This document shows positions 7,662-16,455 of a DNA stretch of 64,000 nucleotides, one piece after another. The stretch spans positions 248,001 through 312,000 of the forward strand of contig NZ_FNVG01000001.1 in assembly GCF_900107935.1 (NCBI RefSeq), given 5' to 3'. The position numbers and the translations under genes were made by a program. The notes beneath the pieces were generated by a model that was not told the origin of the DNA, ran no database searches, and saw nothing but the letters and a program-made list of their open reading frames with translations. The stretch is from Vibrio hangzhouensis (GTDB lineage Bacteria > Pseudomonadota > Gammaproteobacteria > Enterobacterales > Vibrionaceae). The first letter of the stretch is position 1. The number at the start of each line of letters is the position of its first letter.

Positions 7662-10532
7662 TTATAATTTATTGAGACCTTTAAGAATTTTCTCTGGTGT
7701 AAAGTGCCACTCTCTTAGCCACACACCGCAAGCATCATGAATGGCTGTCGCAATGGCTGGCGCGGCACCGTTAACACCAATTTCTGAAATCGACTTCGCA
7801 CCGTAAGGACCAACAGGGTCATCACTTGGTACCAATACGGCTTTAAAGTCTTTTGGAATGTCGCCGATTTTCGGCGCACCGTAGCTTTTCAGATCTGTGT
7901 TTACCGGCACGCCCTGATCGTCGTAAATGAGTTCTTCATATAAGCTGTGACCAATTGCCCGCATGCTCGCCCCATAGATTTGGCCAAGGGCTAGATCAGG
8001 ATTGACTGGCGTACCGCAGTCAAGCAATGCATGGAACTTATCCAGTCGGATTTCACCTGTACGCGTATTTACCGCGACCTCAGCAAAATTGGCGCCGTAC
8101 GGGAATGCAAACTCAGGCGTAGTGAAGCACCCTGACGCAAGTAACTGTCCCCAACCCGTGCCACTTTCAGCTTTGTGAGCAATCTCGAAGAAACTGACTA
8201 CGCCATCAGGACCTTTCACCAAGCCCGGAGCTACAATATCAACTTCCTCTACTTCAGCCCCGAGCATTTCTGCACCGTATTTGAGGATTTTCTCACGCAT
8301 CGCTTCTGCCGCACGTTTCGCTGCATTACCCGAGAAACAGGTCCCCGATGATGCATATGCACCTTTATCAAACGGAGCATGATCCGTGTCTCCAGAGTGT
8401 ATCGTGATGTCTTCCAGAGGACACTTGAGCACTTCTGCCGTAAGTTTGGCGATCACCGTGTCTAAACCGGTACCGATATCAGCACCACCAGAGTGAACGA
8501 TAAAGGTGCCGTCAGACGCCATCTTGATGCTACAGTTCGCCTGATCGATATCCGGAATGCCCGATTTTTGCTGAATGATGGCGACTCCTCGACCTAGCTT
8601 CCAGTCTCCCTGATGGGGTTTCGGTGCGTCCCAATCGATAAGTTTACGACCTTCACGCAGAATGGCTTCAAGGGCACAACTGTGTACTTTAGGCGTTGTC
8701 GTTGGCATTTTACCTTCACCAATTGCGCCGAGAATTTTCAACTCCTGACCTTCAACCACACGATTTTTCTCAATCATATCGAGATGGTCGATACCAAGCT
8801 CTTCGGCCAGTTCCGCCATTGCCATCGTAAGCGCATAATTGCCTTTCGGTGCGCCATAGCCCTGATATGCCCCTGTTGGACAAATATTGGAGTAGTATGT
8901 CGTGACACGGAAGTCCACGTTGTCACATGGATAAAGCGGCAAAGACAGCGCAGGTCCATTGGAAGGCACTGTTAGCGCGTGGTTTCCATATGGCCCGGTA
9001 TTGGCTAAAAATTCCATGTCTATCGCGGTCAGTTTTCCATCCTTCTTAGCACCGAGTTTAACGGTCACCTTGGCAACGTGACGGGTGGAATTACATATAA
9101 ACTCTTCTTCTCTGGTGTGATGGAAGTAAACCGGACGCCCGGTCGTGTATGTCGCCCAGGCGCAGACATCTTCAAGTAAAATGTCCTGTTTTGACCCGTA
9201 ACCGCCACCTACACGTTCTTTTACGATGTGTACTTTGTTCTGTTTAACACCGAGGATTTTTGCTACCTGACGACGGACGTGCCATGGCACTTGGGTTGAA
9301 TCGTGCATCACCAGTCGGTCACCATCCATGTAGCTATAGCAAATATGCGTTTCCACTGGTAGTTGCTGCACCTGTTTAGACTCGTAGGTTCGCTCAATAA
9401 CTACATCGGCTTCAGCGAAACCTTTATCAAGATCGCCAATGTGCCCTCTTACACCCGCTGCAATGTTTTTTCTCGGCTCACAACCAATCGGGAAGTTAAC
9501 AATTAACTTACCCTCACGAGGATCGGCATTGACGTTTTGCTGTTCAAGATCCGCTGGAGCACCGACGCCATATTCGATGGGTTCATTGTGCACAATAGGC
9601 GCATCCGGAGCTCTTGCTTCATCAATGGTCATCACTGGTTTCAGCACATCAAACTCAACTTCAATCAACTTGAGAGCATCGTTCGCGATGTCAACCGATT
9701 CGGCAACAACCGCCGCGACGCGATCCCCTACATGTCGCATCTTTTGACCAAACATGCGCCTGTCGAGGGGGGATGGCTCCGGCGCACTCTGGCCTCCCGG
9801 GGTATATGGGATATCGGGGCAGTTTCTATAGGTGATCACGCTAACAACACCCGGTAAGGCTTCCGCTTTCGATACATCCAGATGACTGATCCAGGCATGA
9901 GCATGAGGGCTGCGAAGCATTTTGATGACGCACGCATTGGGTGGGATCCGATCTTCAACATAACAAGGCTTCGCCTGAACCATTTTTGCAGAATCAAGTT
10001 TGGGGCAATTCTTACCTACTATATCGAGATCATCCCGGAATTCAGGGGCGAACATCTGGGTATATTCCGGGTCTGCTTTACGTTTTACCGCCAATGACAC
10101 CACATCATAGAATTGCTGATACCCTGCGTCACGGCTGAACAGTCCAGATAGCGCATCGTCGATTTCTGCCCGACTTGGCTCAGCGATACGTTCCAGCAAA
10201 TCAGTAAGCAGCAAGGCAAGTGCCGGGTCATTGTAGCCCGACTGTACGACTCCCACATCAATCATGGCTTGCTGTACCAGGCTCAAATGGTTCCAAGCCG
10301 ACAGAGCCTCTGCCGTCTTCACTTCAGCTCCTTCCAATTGAGCAGCAATCAACAGCGAAGCATTGACCATTTTACCGTTAAAGGAAATAACGTCCGATCC
10401 TGCAAAGCCCCAACCGTCATCACTGTTTCGAACCGAGTGGAGCCCCATTGAATGCAGCAGTGTCTGAACATTGGTTTCCGGTGCGCAGTGAGCCGTTTCA
10501 GGTCTACCGTTGAGATTAAATTGAATAGACAT
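7662..10532 (-). CDS. xdhD: XdhD molybdopterin hydroxylase with a degenerate N-terminal ferredoxin domain
   Basis: A 956-residue member of the xanthine dehydrogenase molybdenum-subunit family, collinear with E. coli XdhD. Residues 1-145 align without a gap to the small XdhC subunit of this window, but every cluster cysteine is replaced (D39, A44, D47, S59, S98, N101, S133, D135). The molybdenum part follows: ERVGGGYGSKQ, QGYGAPKGNY, SGGADIGTGLDT, SSGTCFSGNAAKR and the active-site glutamate in KSISEIGVNG. It presumably hydroxylates a purine or derived heterocycle, with a selenium-containing Mo cofactor. The start overlaps the ygfM stop by one base (TAATG), so translation is coupled and YgfM is its FAD partner. 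Confidence 0.93.
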   Translation of the reverse strand: MSIQFNLNGRPETAHCAPETNVQTLLHSMGLHSVRNSDDGWGFAGSDVISFNGKMVNASLLIAAQLEGAEVKTAEALSAWNHLSLVQQAMIDVGVVQSGYNDPALALLLTDLLERIAEPSRAEIDDALSGLFSRDAGYQQFYDVVSLAVKRKADPEYTQMFAPEFRDDLDIVGKNCPKLDSAKMVQAKPCYVEDRIPPNACVIKMLRSPHAHAWISHLDVSKAEALPGVVSVITYRNCPDIPYTPGGQSAPEPSPLDRRMFGQKMRHVGDRVAAVVAESVDIANDALKLIEVEFDVLKPVMTIDEARAPDAPIVHNEPIEYGVGAPADLEQQNVNADPREGKLIVNFPIGCEPRKNIAAGVRGHIGDLDKGFAEADVVIERTYESKQVQQLPVETHICYSYMDGDRLVMHDSTQVPWHVRRQVAKILGVKQNKVHIVKERVGGGYGSKQDILLEDVCAWATYTTGRPVYFHHTREEEFICNSTRHVAKVTVKLGAKKDGKLTAIDMEFLANTGPYGNHALTVPSNGPALSLPLYPCDNVDFRVTTYYSNICPTGAYQGYGAPKGNYALTMAMAELAEELGIDHLDMIEKNRVVEGQELKILGAIGEGKMPTTTPKVHSCALEAILREGRKLIDWDAPKPHQGDWKLGRGVAIIQQKSGIPDIDQANCSIKMASDGTFIVHSGGADIGTGLDTVIAKLTAEVLKCPLEDITIHSGDTDHAPFDKGAYASSGTCFSGNAAKRAAEAMREKILKYGAEMLGAEVEEVDIVAPGLVKGPDGVVSFFEIAHKAESGTGWGQLLASGCFTTPEFAFPYGANFAEVAVNTRTGEIRLDKFHALLDCGTPVNPDLALGQIYGASMRAIGHSLYEELIYDDQGVPVNTDLKSYGAPKIGDIPKDFKAVLVPSDDPVGPYGAKSISEIGVNGAAPAIATAIHDACGVWLREWHFTPEKILKGLNKL

Positions 10533-11329
10533 TACGCCACCCCCTTTGCCAGTTCACGGCATTCGTTTAATAAGTCAGAGATCACAATGGCTGTCAGGTA
10601 TTCCTTATAACCCGCACTTCCGCAGATATCGTCCACAGCGTGCAGCGCACTTTTTATCGCTTGCTCTAACTCGTCACCACTGAATCCCAACCCTTCGATA
10701 TCTCGTAATCTCATCGGTTTGGTTGGTTCATCAAAACGGGTATTGACTCCTTCAAGTGCAACCACCTGCCTACCCAGTCCATCCACGGATACGGCGGCAT
10801 TAACCACTCTTAATCCATCGGCGCTGCGTGTGACACGATGGCTAACGGTCTGAAGCGTGATGTCCGGCACCACAATAGCTTCAATCAAACCCTCTTCACG
10901 AGTCTCAAGGTGGGAATCCAATGCTAATTCTCTACCGTCAGCGAAACGAACCTGAGCATTCAGTGCCAATAACATCGGTAGCAGAGGTGCCTCGCATTGC
11001 AGAGCGGCGACTTCACCGCCTAAAGTTGACTGGTTTCTGAGGTGTCGGGAGTAAATGTAACCCGCACTCTGTTTTAAAGACTGAGGGACTAATTCACTCT
11101 CAATCAGTTCCTGAATGCGACTCGTTGCTCCCATTGTTAGGGTATTACCTTGTAACTCGATACGGTCAAAGCCCAACTTATCGATGGAGATAAAAACACC
11201 TGCATCACTGCGAGTGGGAGCGGCATTTAACTTCGAGCCTCCCGCGAACCAAACCGCTTGTGAACCATGGTTTGCTTTTAACTCCAACGCTGCACTCACT
11301 GTGTCCGGCGTGAGGTATTTAATATTCAT
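10532..11329 (-). CDS. ygfM: YgfM, FAD-binding subunit of molybdenum hydroxylase
   Basis: A 265-residue protein of the CO-dehydrogenase flavoprotein / XdhB fold. The FAD loops appear as WFAGGSKLNAAPTRSD near residue 27 and RHLRNQSTLGGEVAALQCEA near residue 97. It starts MNIKYLTPDTVSAALELKA, as E. coli YgfM does. It is expected to pass electrons between the XdhD molybdenum site and an acceptor. It is the first gene of the ygfM-xdhD operon and its stop codon overlaps the xdhD start. A sigma-54-type promoter lies about 65 bp upstream. Because XdhD lacks functional ferredoxin ligands, how electrons reach this FAD is an open question. Confidence 0.92.
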   Translation of the reverse strand: MNIKYLTPDTVSAALELKANHGSQAVWFAGGSKLNAAPTRSDAGVFISIDKLGFDRIELQGNTLTMGATSRIQELIESELVPQSLKQSAGYIYSRHLRNQSTLGGEVAALQCEAPLLPMLLALNAQVRFADGRELALDSHLETREEGLIEAIVVPDITLQTVSHRVTRSADGLRVVNAAVSVDGLGRQVVALEGVNTRFDEPTKPMRLRDIEGLGFSGDELEQAIKSALHAVDDICGSAGYKEYLTAIVISDLLNECRELAKGVA

Positions 11330-11391
11330 ATTCTTCGCCTTTTTAGCATTGTTTAAATTGAATGACAGACAAACTACTACTGGCTAAAAAG

Positions 11392-11406
11392 GCAACTTTT
11401 GAGCCA
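11392..11406 (-). promoter_or_regulatory. Sigma-54 promoter of ygfM-xdhD
   Basis: Minus-strand sequence TGGCTCAAAAGTTGC matches the -24/-12 consensus TGGCAC-N5-TTGC at 9 of 10 positions, with GG and GC correctly spaced. It is about 65 bp upstream of the ygfM start. Two 13-bp palindromes are centred 192 and 220 bp further upstream. Confidence 0.82.
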
Positions 11407-11584
11407 ATACCCATGATTACGTATGGTATTCGTGAGCTTGGTCTAATATTGGCATTAATTTGAGATACAGATCGTACTTGGTTATATCAATCAGATTAAC
11501 CGCCGATTATGTATTGTTATTTAAAATCACAATATTTAACCAACAATTAACAAGTGGTTGCTTTAAATAATTTGATAATATGAA

Positions 11585-11597
11585 TATCAAATTGATA
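11585..11597. promoter_or_regulatory. Palindrome TATCAAATTGATA, candidate enhancer site 1 of ygfM
   Basis: A 13-bp perfect inverted repeat (6-bp arms, single central base), centred 192 bp upstream of the ygfM -24/-12 element. It belongs to the TATCAnnnTGATA family. A further partly related repeat with TTGATA and TATCAA arms (11572-11590) overlaps it. Confidence 0.65.
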
Positions 11598-11612
11598 CTT
11601 TCGAAATTATTT

Positions 11613-11625
11613 TATCAACTTGATA
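11613..11625. promoter_or_regulatory. Palindrome TATCAACTTGATA, candidate enhancer site 2 of ygfM
   Basis: A second perfect 13-bp inverted repeat, 28 bp from site 1 centre to centre. It overlaps the stop codon (11615-11617) and last codons of the mocA-like gene, so an operator is embedded in coding sequence. Confidence 0.62.
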
Positions 11626-12220
11626 GTGGATCGAGTACTGACTCAGTATTCACTAATGCCTCATAAGCCTCTGGGGTATCAACATCAAGATAAATGCTGG
11701 GGTCAGTCAAATCCAGATAGTGAACCTGACCCTGTTGAAAAATCGATTTCATGGATTTCGCTTCATTCATACGATAAAGGTGATCAAAAGTAGCCTTGTG
11801 AATCAACACTGGATGTCCGGTCCTTAGCTTGTTTCCGGGGAATACAGTCCCATTAAACCTATGATGGTAAAGGCTTTGGTATATCAACCCAGAGACGCAA
11901 GGCATATCTCCGTGACAGATAAAAAAGTACTCTGTATTTACTTCATGTATACCCGTCTGAATAGACGAAAACATACCGTTTTTGTAGTTCTTATTGCGGA
12001 TAACAGTCACATTATCCCAATGAGAATATTGGCGCATGAGCTCTTCCTCTCGGTGCCCTACGACCAGGATCACACGAGAACAAAACGACAAAGCATTTCT
12101 GATACTTTGCTCTAAGATCGTGCTGCTGTTATAAGGTAGCATTAATTTCCAGCAGCCCATCCTTGATGATAACCCTGCGGCTGGGATGATACAGTCGATA
12201 TTATCTACGCTGTTTTTCAT
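11615..12220 (-). CDS. mocA: MocA-like molybdenum cofactor cytidylyltransferase (YgfJ)
   Basis: A 201-residue nucleotidyltransferase. The motif IIPAAGLSSRMGCWKLMLPY binds the nucleotide, and CHGDMPCVSG and DVDTPEAYEAL are the later family motifs. MocA transfers CMP from CTP to molybdopterin to make the MCD form used by xanthine-dehydrogenase-type enzymes. The start at 12220 (MKNSVDNIDC) matches the E. coli protein length better than 12247; neither start has a convincing ribosome site. It is divergent from yqeC with only about 50 bp between the start codons, and its 3' end carries an operator-like palindrome. It is expected to serve the selenium-dependent hydroxylases encoded around it. Confidence 0.88.
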   Translation of the reverse strand: MKNSVDNIDCIIPAAGLSSRMGCWKLMLPYNSSTILEQSIRNALSFCSRVILVVGHREEELMRQYSHWDNVTVIRNKNYKNGMFSSIQTGIHEVNTEYFFICHGDMPCVSGLIYQSLYHHRFNGTVFPGNKLRTGHPVLIHKATFDHLYRMNEAKSMKSIFQQGQVHYLDLTDPSIYLDVDTPEAYEALVNTESVLDPLSS

Positions 12221-12227
12221 ACGAAGT

Positions 12228-12264
12228 TCTATTAGGTTTTTTCGCATTTTAATCTATTAGGTTT
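12228..12264. repeat. 12-bp direct repeat in the mocA/yqeC divergent promoter
   Basis: TCTATTAGGTTT occurs at 12228-12239 and again at 12253-12264, 25 bp apart. The pair fills most of the space between the mocA and yqeC start codons. It may be a tandem regulator site or a duplication product. Confidence 0.6.
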
Positions 12265-12271
12265 AGTAATT

Positions 12272-13081
12272 ATGCCTGTCGCTTCAAATAATTCTTTTTC
12301 TACATTCTGTTCTTCTTTTTTGAAATATAAACCGAGTGTTGAAAGACCGTTAACCATTGCATTGGTTGGTGGTGGTGGCAAAACCCATATGTTGTTTTGG
12401 CTAGCGAGAGAGTTCAAAAGAATGGGTCACAACGTCTGTGCCACAACGACGACCAAAATGTACAAACCTCTTCACTCGGACCTGGACCAACTCTGTCTGT
12501 TCTCTGAGGTTGCCCCATTAGCCAAGCCGGGAATTTCATTCATCTATCGCGAACTGATTCGTGACTGCAAGACAAAAGCGCTACGAAAGGTAAAAGGCCT
12601 GTCTCTTGAACAACTCGATGCTCTCCAACAGCGACACCAATACTCAGTGTTTGTTGTAGAAGCAGATGGTGCAAATCGGTTGCCACTCAAAGCTCCAGCT
12701 GGGCACGAGCCTTGCATTCCTTACCAATGTGATGTGGTGATAGGTGTTACAGGAGCCGAATCAATCTTCAAACCTGCCTGTGGAGATTTTATCCACCGCT
12801 GGCATGAGTTTAGCTTATTAACAGATTGTAAGGACGGCTCCGTCATCGACGAGCAGGTACTCAAACCGCTGATTAACCATCGTCAAGGCATGTTTAAAAG
12901 CTGTTTGGACAAGCACAGCAAGATATGGGTCATCAATAAAATCGACTTGGCTGTTGATCAGCAGCAACTCGAGCAGCTCGCATTGAACATTTTTGACAAT
13001 GAACCGTTACTTAGCATGGTTGCGTTGACTCAACTGACCGCTCCGGAGCCCATCCACCGCATTTTCAATCGGACTCCATAG
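12272..13081 (+). CDS. yqeC: YqeC, selenium-dependent hydroxylase accessory protein
   Basis: A 269-residue protein with an N-terminal nucleotide-binding loop VGGGGKTHMLFWLAREF near residue 32 and later VVEADGANRLPLKAPAGHEP and VIGVTGAESIFKP, typical of the YqeC family. Comparative genomics has linked this family, together with YqeB and SelD, to selenium-containing molybdenum hydroxylases; its biochemical step is not known to me. It is followed after 22 bp by yqeB on the same strand. The start at 12272 is taken from the family-like N-terminus; the upstream AGG is poorly spaced. Confidence 0.9.
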   Translation: MPVASNNSFSTFCSSFLKYKPSVERPLTIALVGGGGKTHMLFWLAREFKRMGHNVCATTTTKMYKPLHSDLDQLCLFSEVAPLAKPGISFIYRELIRDCKTKALRKVKGLSLEQLDALQQRHQYSVFVVEADGANRLPLKAPAGHEPCIPYQCDVVIGVTGAESIFKPACGDFIHRWHEFSLLTDCKDGSVIDEQVLKPLINHRQGMFKSCLDKHSKIWVINKIDLAVDQQQLEQLALNIFDNEPLLSMVALTQLTAPEPIHRIFNRTP

Positions 13082-13103
13082 CATTTGAACAGAGGTAGTT
13101 TGG

Positions 13104-14696
13104 ATGAACATTTTCGCAAAGGCAGCACAACTTGAGCAAAGCAACATACCATTTGCATTTGCCAATATCATAGAGACTAAAGGCTCCTCCCCTCGCCATA
13201 GTGGTACCATGCTCATCGAGGAAGGAGGGCAAATTCATGGCACCATTGGTGGTGGCATGATTGAACGTTATGTCATAGAACAAGCCGTAGAAGCAATCAA
13301 AGAGAACAAACCTCGCGTTGTCACCGGCCGTATGACTCGCAATGGGCCTGATGCTATGGGTATGGACTGCGGGGGCGCGATGACACTCTCCATCGACGTA
13401 TACGGCACTCGACCACGTCTTTTTCTTATCGGTGCCGGACATGTAAACAGAGCGATTGCCCAGGTCGCAACACATCTTGGGTTCGATATCACGGTTGCCG
13501 ATGCTTATGAAGCCAGCCTCGCAGAACAACATTTCCCCGAAGGAACACATCGTGTTCTGGGCAATAACATGCTAACGGCCATTCAATCGCTCGATATCAA
13601 CGAAAACAGCTATGTCATCATCGCCACCAATCATCAAGATCAAGATGCCATTAACGCCATCGCACAACAACCTACGGCTTATACCGGACTGATGGCAAGC
13701 CGAAAAAAAGTGCAGACACTATTTCAGGGACTTCGCGAGCTTGGTACGAGTCAGCAGCAAATTCAACATATTCACTCACCAATAGGCTTTGATATTGGTG
13801 CGGAGACCCCTGAGGAAATTGCCATCAGCGTGATGGCTGAAGTGCTCAATGTGAAGAATGGCGCTTCTGGTTTCAAGCTCAAAGATCATGTTGGTGACTT
13901 TAATCGTAAGCTGGTTTTAATACGTGGTGCCGGTGATATCGCTACTGGTGTCGCCGCCAGACTGCACAACTCAGGATTTAAAGTAGTTATGACTGACATC
14001 GAGCATCCCACAATGATTCGCTGTAGTGTGTCTTTTGGTCAGTGTCTATATGGTGACCCTGTCACTGTTGAGGGTATTCAGGCGGTCAAGGTTGATTCTT
14101 TTGACAAGGCCTGCCGAGAACTTGAAAAAGGTAACATTCCCGTATTCGTAGATGAAACAGGCAAGCTAACAGATACCATTAAACCCGACTTTCTTGTTGA
14201 CGCCATACTTGCGAAAAAGAACTTGGGCACCCACAAAGCCATGGCGCCAGTGACGATTGCTTTGGGTCCGGGTTTCCATGCTGGCAAAGATTGTCATGCT
14301 GCCATTGAAACAAATCGAGGCCACCAACTGGGACGAGTCATCTATGACGGACCATGTCAACCCAACTCAGGGATCCCTGGAAGCATACTAGGTTATACCG
14401 ACCAACGCGTGATACGGGCACCTCAGGCAGGCACATTTGTCGCCAAAGTAGTATTGGGAGATATTGTCGAAGAAGGTCAGGAAATCGCCAGCATCGACGA
14501 CACCGTCGTTTATGCGACGCTCAGTGGCAAAGTAAGAGGCCTGCTTAATTCAGGTCTTCAAGTTCACGAAGGTTTTAAAATTGGGGATATCGACCCAAGG
14601 GGCACCAGTGTCGACCACTGCTCTATCTCAGATAAAGCAAGAGCGGTCGCAGGTGGCGTACTAGAGGCAATGCTGAGTTTAAGCCATCAACAATAG
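13104..14696 (+). CDS. yqeB: YqeB, selenium-dependent molybdenum hydroxylase system protein (XdhC/CoxI-like)
   Basis: A 530-residue two-part protein. The N-terminal half is an XdhC/CoxI-type maturation domain: ETKGSSPRHSGTMLIEEGG, GTIGGGMIERYVIEQAVEAI and a Rossmann fold at FLIGAGHVNRAIAQVATHLG. The C-terminal half is the EF2563-type domain with a second Rossmann start at LIRGAGDIATGVAARLHNSG. XdhC-type proteins insert or sulfurate the Mo cofactor; here the partner chemistry is presumably selenation (inference). GAGG is 8 bases before the ATG at 13104. It ends the yqeC-yqeB operon. Confidence 0.93.
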   Translation: MNIFAKAAQLEQSNIPFAFANIIETKGSSPRHSGTMLIEEGGQIHGTIGGGMIERYVIEQAVEAIKENKPRVVTGRMTRNGPDAMGMDCGGAMTLSIDVYGTRPRLFLIGAGHVNRAIAQVATHLGFDITVADAYEASLAEQHFPEGTHRVLGNNMLTAIQSLDINENSYVIIATNHQDQDAINAIAQQPTAYTGLMASRKKVQTLFQGLRELGTSQQQIQHIHSPIGFDIGAETPEEIAISVMAEVLNVKNGASGFKLKDHVGDFNRKLVLIRGAGDIATGVAARLHNSGFKVVMTDIEHPTMIRCSVSFGQCLYGDPVTVEGIQAVKVDSFDKACRELEKGNIPVFVDETGKLTDTIKPDFLVDAILAKKNLGTHKAMAPVTIALGPGFHAGKDCHAAIETNRGHQLGRVIYDGPCQPNSGIPGSILGYTDQRVIRAPQAGTFVAKVVLGDIVEEGQEIASIDDTVVYATLSGKVRGLLNSGLQVHEGFKIGDIDPRGTSVDHCSISDKARAVAGGVLEAMLSLSHQQ

Positions 14697-14706
14697 CCTA
14701 GATACT

Positions 14707-14740
14707 GGCCAGCGCATTCACCGCTGGCCTTTTATTTTTT
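14707..14740 (+). terminator. Terminator of yqeC-yqeB
   Basis: 8-bp stem GGCCAGCG / CGCTGGCC with a 7-base loop followed by TTTTATTTTTT. It is 10 bp after the yqeB stop. Confidence 0.9.
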
Positions 14741-14779
14741 GATCTTTCTATCTTTCTTTCTGTTTATCAACCTTCACGT

Positions 14780-15262
14780 TCACCAGGTTCGGTCTAAATC
14801 TTTTGAGTACAATAAAATAGCGCGCTGATATTCTTTGATTGCATCACTGTTCGTGGTTGCGACGAGAAGATCGAGTAACAATGATACCGCTTCTTTATGG
14901 CGACCTAAATTATACAGGCACATAGCATAGAAGGGCCTGACCTCGTCTGCTTCAGGAAATTCACTGATGGTTTGATCGAAGTACTCCAACGCTTGCCGAT
15001 AATCCCCCAGACTTCGATAGGTGCAGGCTAAACCAAACAAGGTATCAAAGCGTTCCGTCTCAGAAAGCGTGCCAAGCAGAGCCGATTTATAGTGAGGAAC
15101 GGCATCGGATTCCCTACCCTCGTTATCAAATGACCAAGCAATATGCAGATTCGCCTGAGCAGCAAAATGTTCACTGTCGAGTAAGGGCTCTAGTAACGCT
15201 CTGGATTCTGAAAATTTTTCTTGTTTTCTTAATCTGATAGCTTGCTGAATAATCGAGTCCAT
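14780..15262 (-). CDS. Tetratricopeptide-repeat protein
   Basis: A 160-residue soluble protein made of TPR units; examples are AQANLHIAWSFDNEGRESDA, FGLACTYRSLGDYRQALEYF and YAMCLYNLGRHKEAVSLLLD. TPR proteins act as binding scaffolds; no partner can be inferred. The start at 15262 (MDSIIQQ) has GAGGG 7 bases upstream, better than an extended start at 15286. It is convergent with yqeB and is the first gene of the accessory block that divides the purine locus. Confidence 0.82.
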   Translation of the reverse strand: MDSIIQQAIRLRKQEKFSESRALLEPLLDSEHFAAQANLHIAWSFDNEGRESDAVPHYKSALLGTLSETERFDTLFGLACTYRSLGDYRQALEYFDQTISEFPEADEVRPFYAMCLYNLGRHKEAVSLLLDLLVATTNSDAIKEYQRAILLYSKDLDRTW

Positions 15263-15488
15263 AGTTTTCCCTCTAAACCCTTCCAAAAAATCAACATGGT
15301 TAATGCTGATACACCACGACGTTGTCTATGCTGATTTCAGGCATACTTAATAACAAGGGTAAAATTAGCACATAAAAGCCAATGATAACGTATTGAAGTG
15401 TCAGACTGCAGAATCTGAACATACTGAAGCAAGTAACAAAAGAGGTTGAAGGCTAAAAACTGGGGTTTTAAATGGATTTCGAATGGAT

Positions 15489-15530
15489 AAAAAAACAACA
15501 CATGGCGTCATATTAGTATCCATGTGTTGT
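15489..15530 (-). terminator. Terminator of the DUF3297 gene
   Basis: 11-bp arms ACAACACATGG / CCATGTGTTGT; on the minus strand the stem is followed by seven T. It lies 37 bp beyond the stop of the gene at 15567. The remaining gap up to 15262 shows nothing I can name. Confidence 0.85.
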
Positions 15531-15566
15531 CATTTAGAGTCGGCTTTGTCGCTTAAATTTTGTCTC

Positions 15567-15815
15567 TCAAATATAGTAAGCTTCAACAGTGCCTTTTAGT
15601 TTGATGAGCATTGGCTGGCCAAAACGGTCCAGTGCTTTAGGTGAAGGGATCTTAACCCAACCTTCACTGATGCAGTATTCTTCAACGTCAGTGCGCTCTT
15701 TACCATTTAGGCGAATGCCGATTTGGTGTTCGAAACACTCAGCCACGTGATGTGGGCTACGTGGATTGCCTGATAGATGATCTGGTAGTTCTGGCTTTGC
15801 GTTGTTATCGCTCAT
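15567..15815 (-). CDS. DUF3297 family small protein
   Basis: An 82-residue protein with the family's typical core: PDHLSGNPRSPHHVAECF, GIRLNGKERTDVEEYCISEG and IKLKGTVEAYYI at the end. This family is common in proteobacteria and is sometimes mislabelled glutathione peroxidase; its function is unknown. It stands alone with its own terminator. Confidence 0.85.
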   Translation of the reverse strand: MSDNNAKPELPDHLSGNPRSPHHVAECFEHQIGIRLNGKERTDVEEYCISEGWVKIPSPKALDRFGQPMLIKLKGTVEAYYI

Positions 15816-15926
15816 GGTTATACCCTGAAGTATTAATAAAGTGGGTTATTGTAGTCAATCAAATGACCGCGCTCAAGAACAGTCATATCTACTTCTGGCT
15901 CAATTGATGTTTAATCCATCTAATCG

Positions 15927-16442
15927 TCATATTTCTGAACGATAGACACTGACCTCTCTGTCACGACCATGCACCGTCACGACCTTATTCTCCATATAAG
16001 TAACGGCCAATTTGTTAATAACCGACTTAGACCTCTCATTCCCTACTAGATGAGAAACTTCAAGCTGTTTTAACCCAAGGTTTTCTTTACAGTAGTCGAC
16101 CAAAGCTCTGGACGCTTCATATGCGTATCCATTACCCCAAAACTCTACACCCAGCCAATAACCTAGCACCCCAAGTCCACCATTGAGAGATGGCAAACTG
16201 ACAGTGCCGATGATGTCATCGTTGCCTTTAATCGTGATCGCATAAACGACACTTCTACCTTCATCATAAGCAGGCTGGTGAGTTTCTATCTAAGCTACTG
16301 CCATTGATGGTTCATAAGGATGGGGGATCTGAGCAGTCATATCGGCAATGACCTTATCACCAGCCAGTTTTGCAACTCTCTCACTATCACCCAGACGAAA
16401 AGGTCTCAATCGCAATCTTTCCGTTTCTATTATTTGCTGCAC
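15927..16442 (-). pseudogene. GNAT acetyltransferase (RimJ/RimL type) broken by an in-frame amber codon
   Basis: Read from GTG at 16442 (GAGG 7 bases upstream) the frame gives [20 protein letters not shown] and [11 protein letters not shown], then TAG at 16290-16292, and continues in the same frame with IETHQPAYDEGRSVVYAIT, GVLGYWLGVEFWGNGYAYEA and NERSKSVINKLAV to a stop at 15927. The parts fit the two halves of one RimJ/RimL-like acetyltransferase of about 171 residues. Family members have a tryptophan where the stop falls, so a TGG to TAG change is the likely lesion. No other frameshift is needed. It would be active only with amber suppression. Confidence 0.8.
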
Positions 16443-16455
16443 TCTGTTACCTCTA

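Noticed and set aside
7662..8100. XdhD N-terminus as a frameshifted or decayed ferredoxin gene
   Set aside because: The frame is intact, the alignment is ungapped and the E. coli protein shows the same substitutions, so it is a conserved divergent domain.
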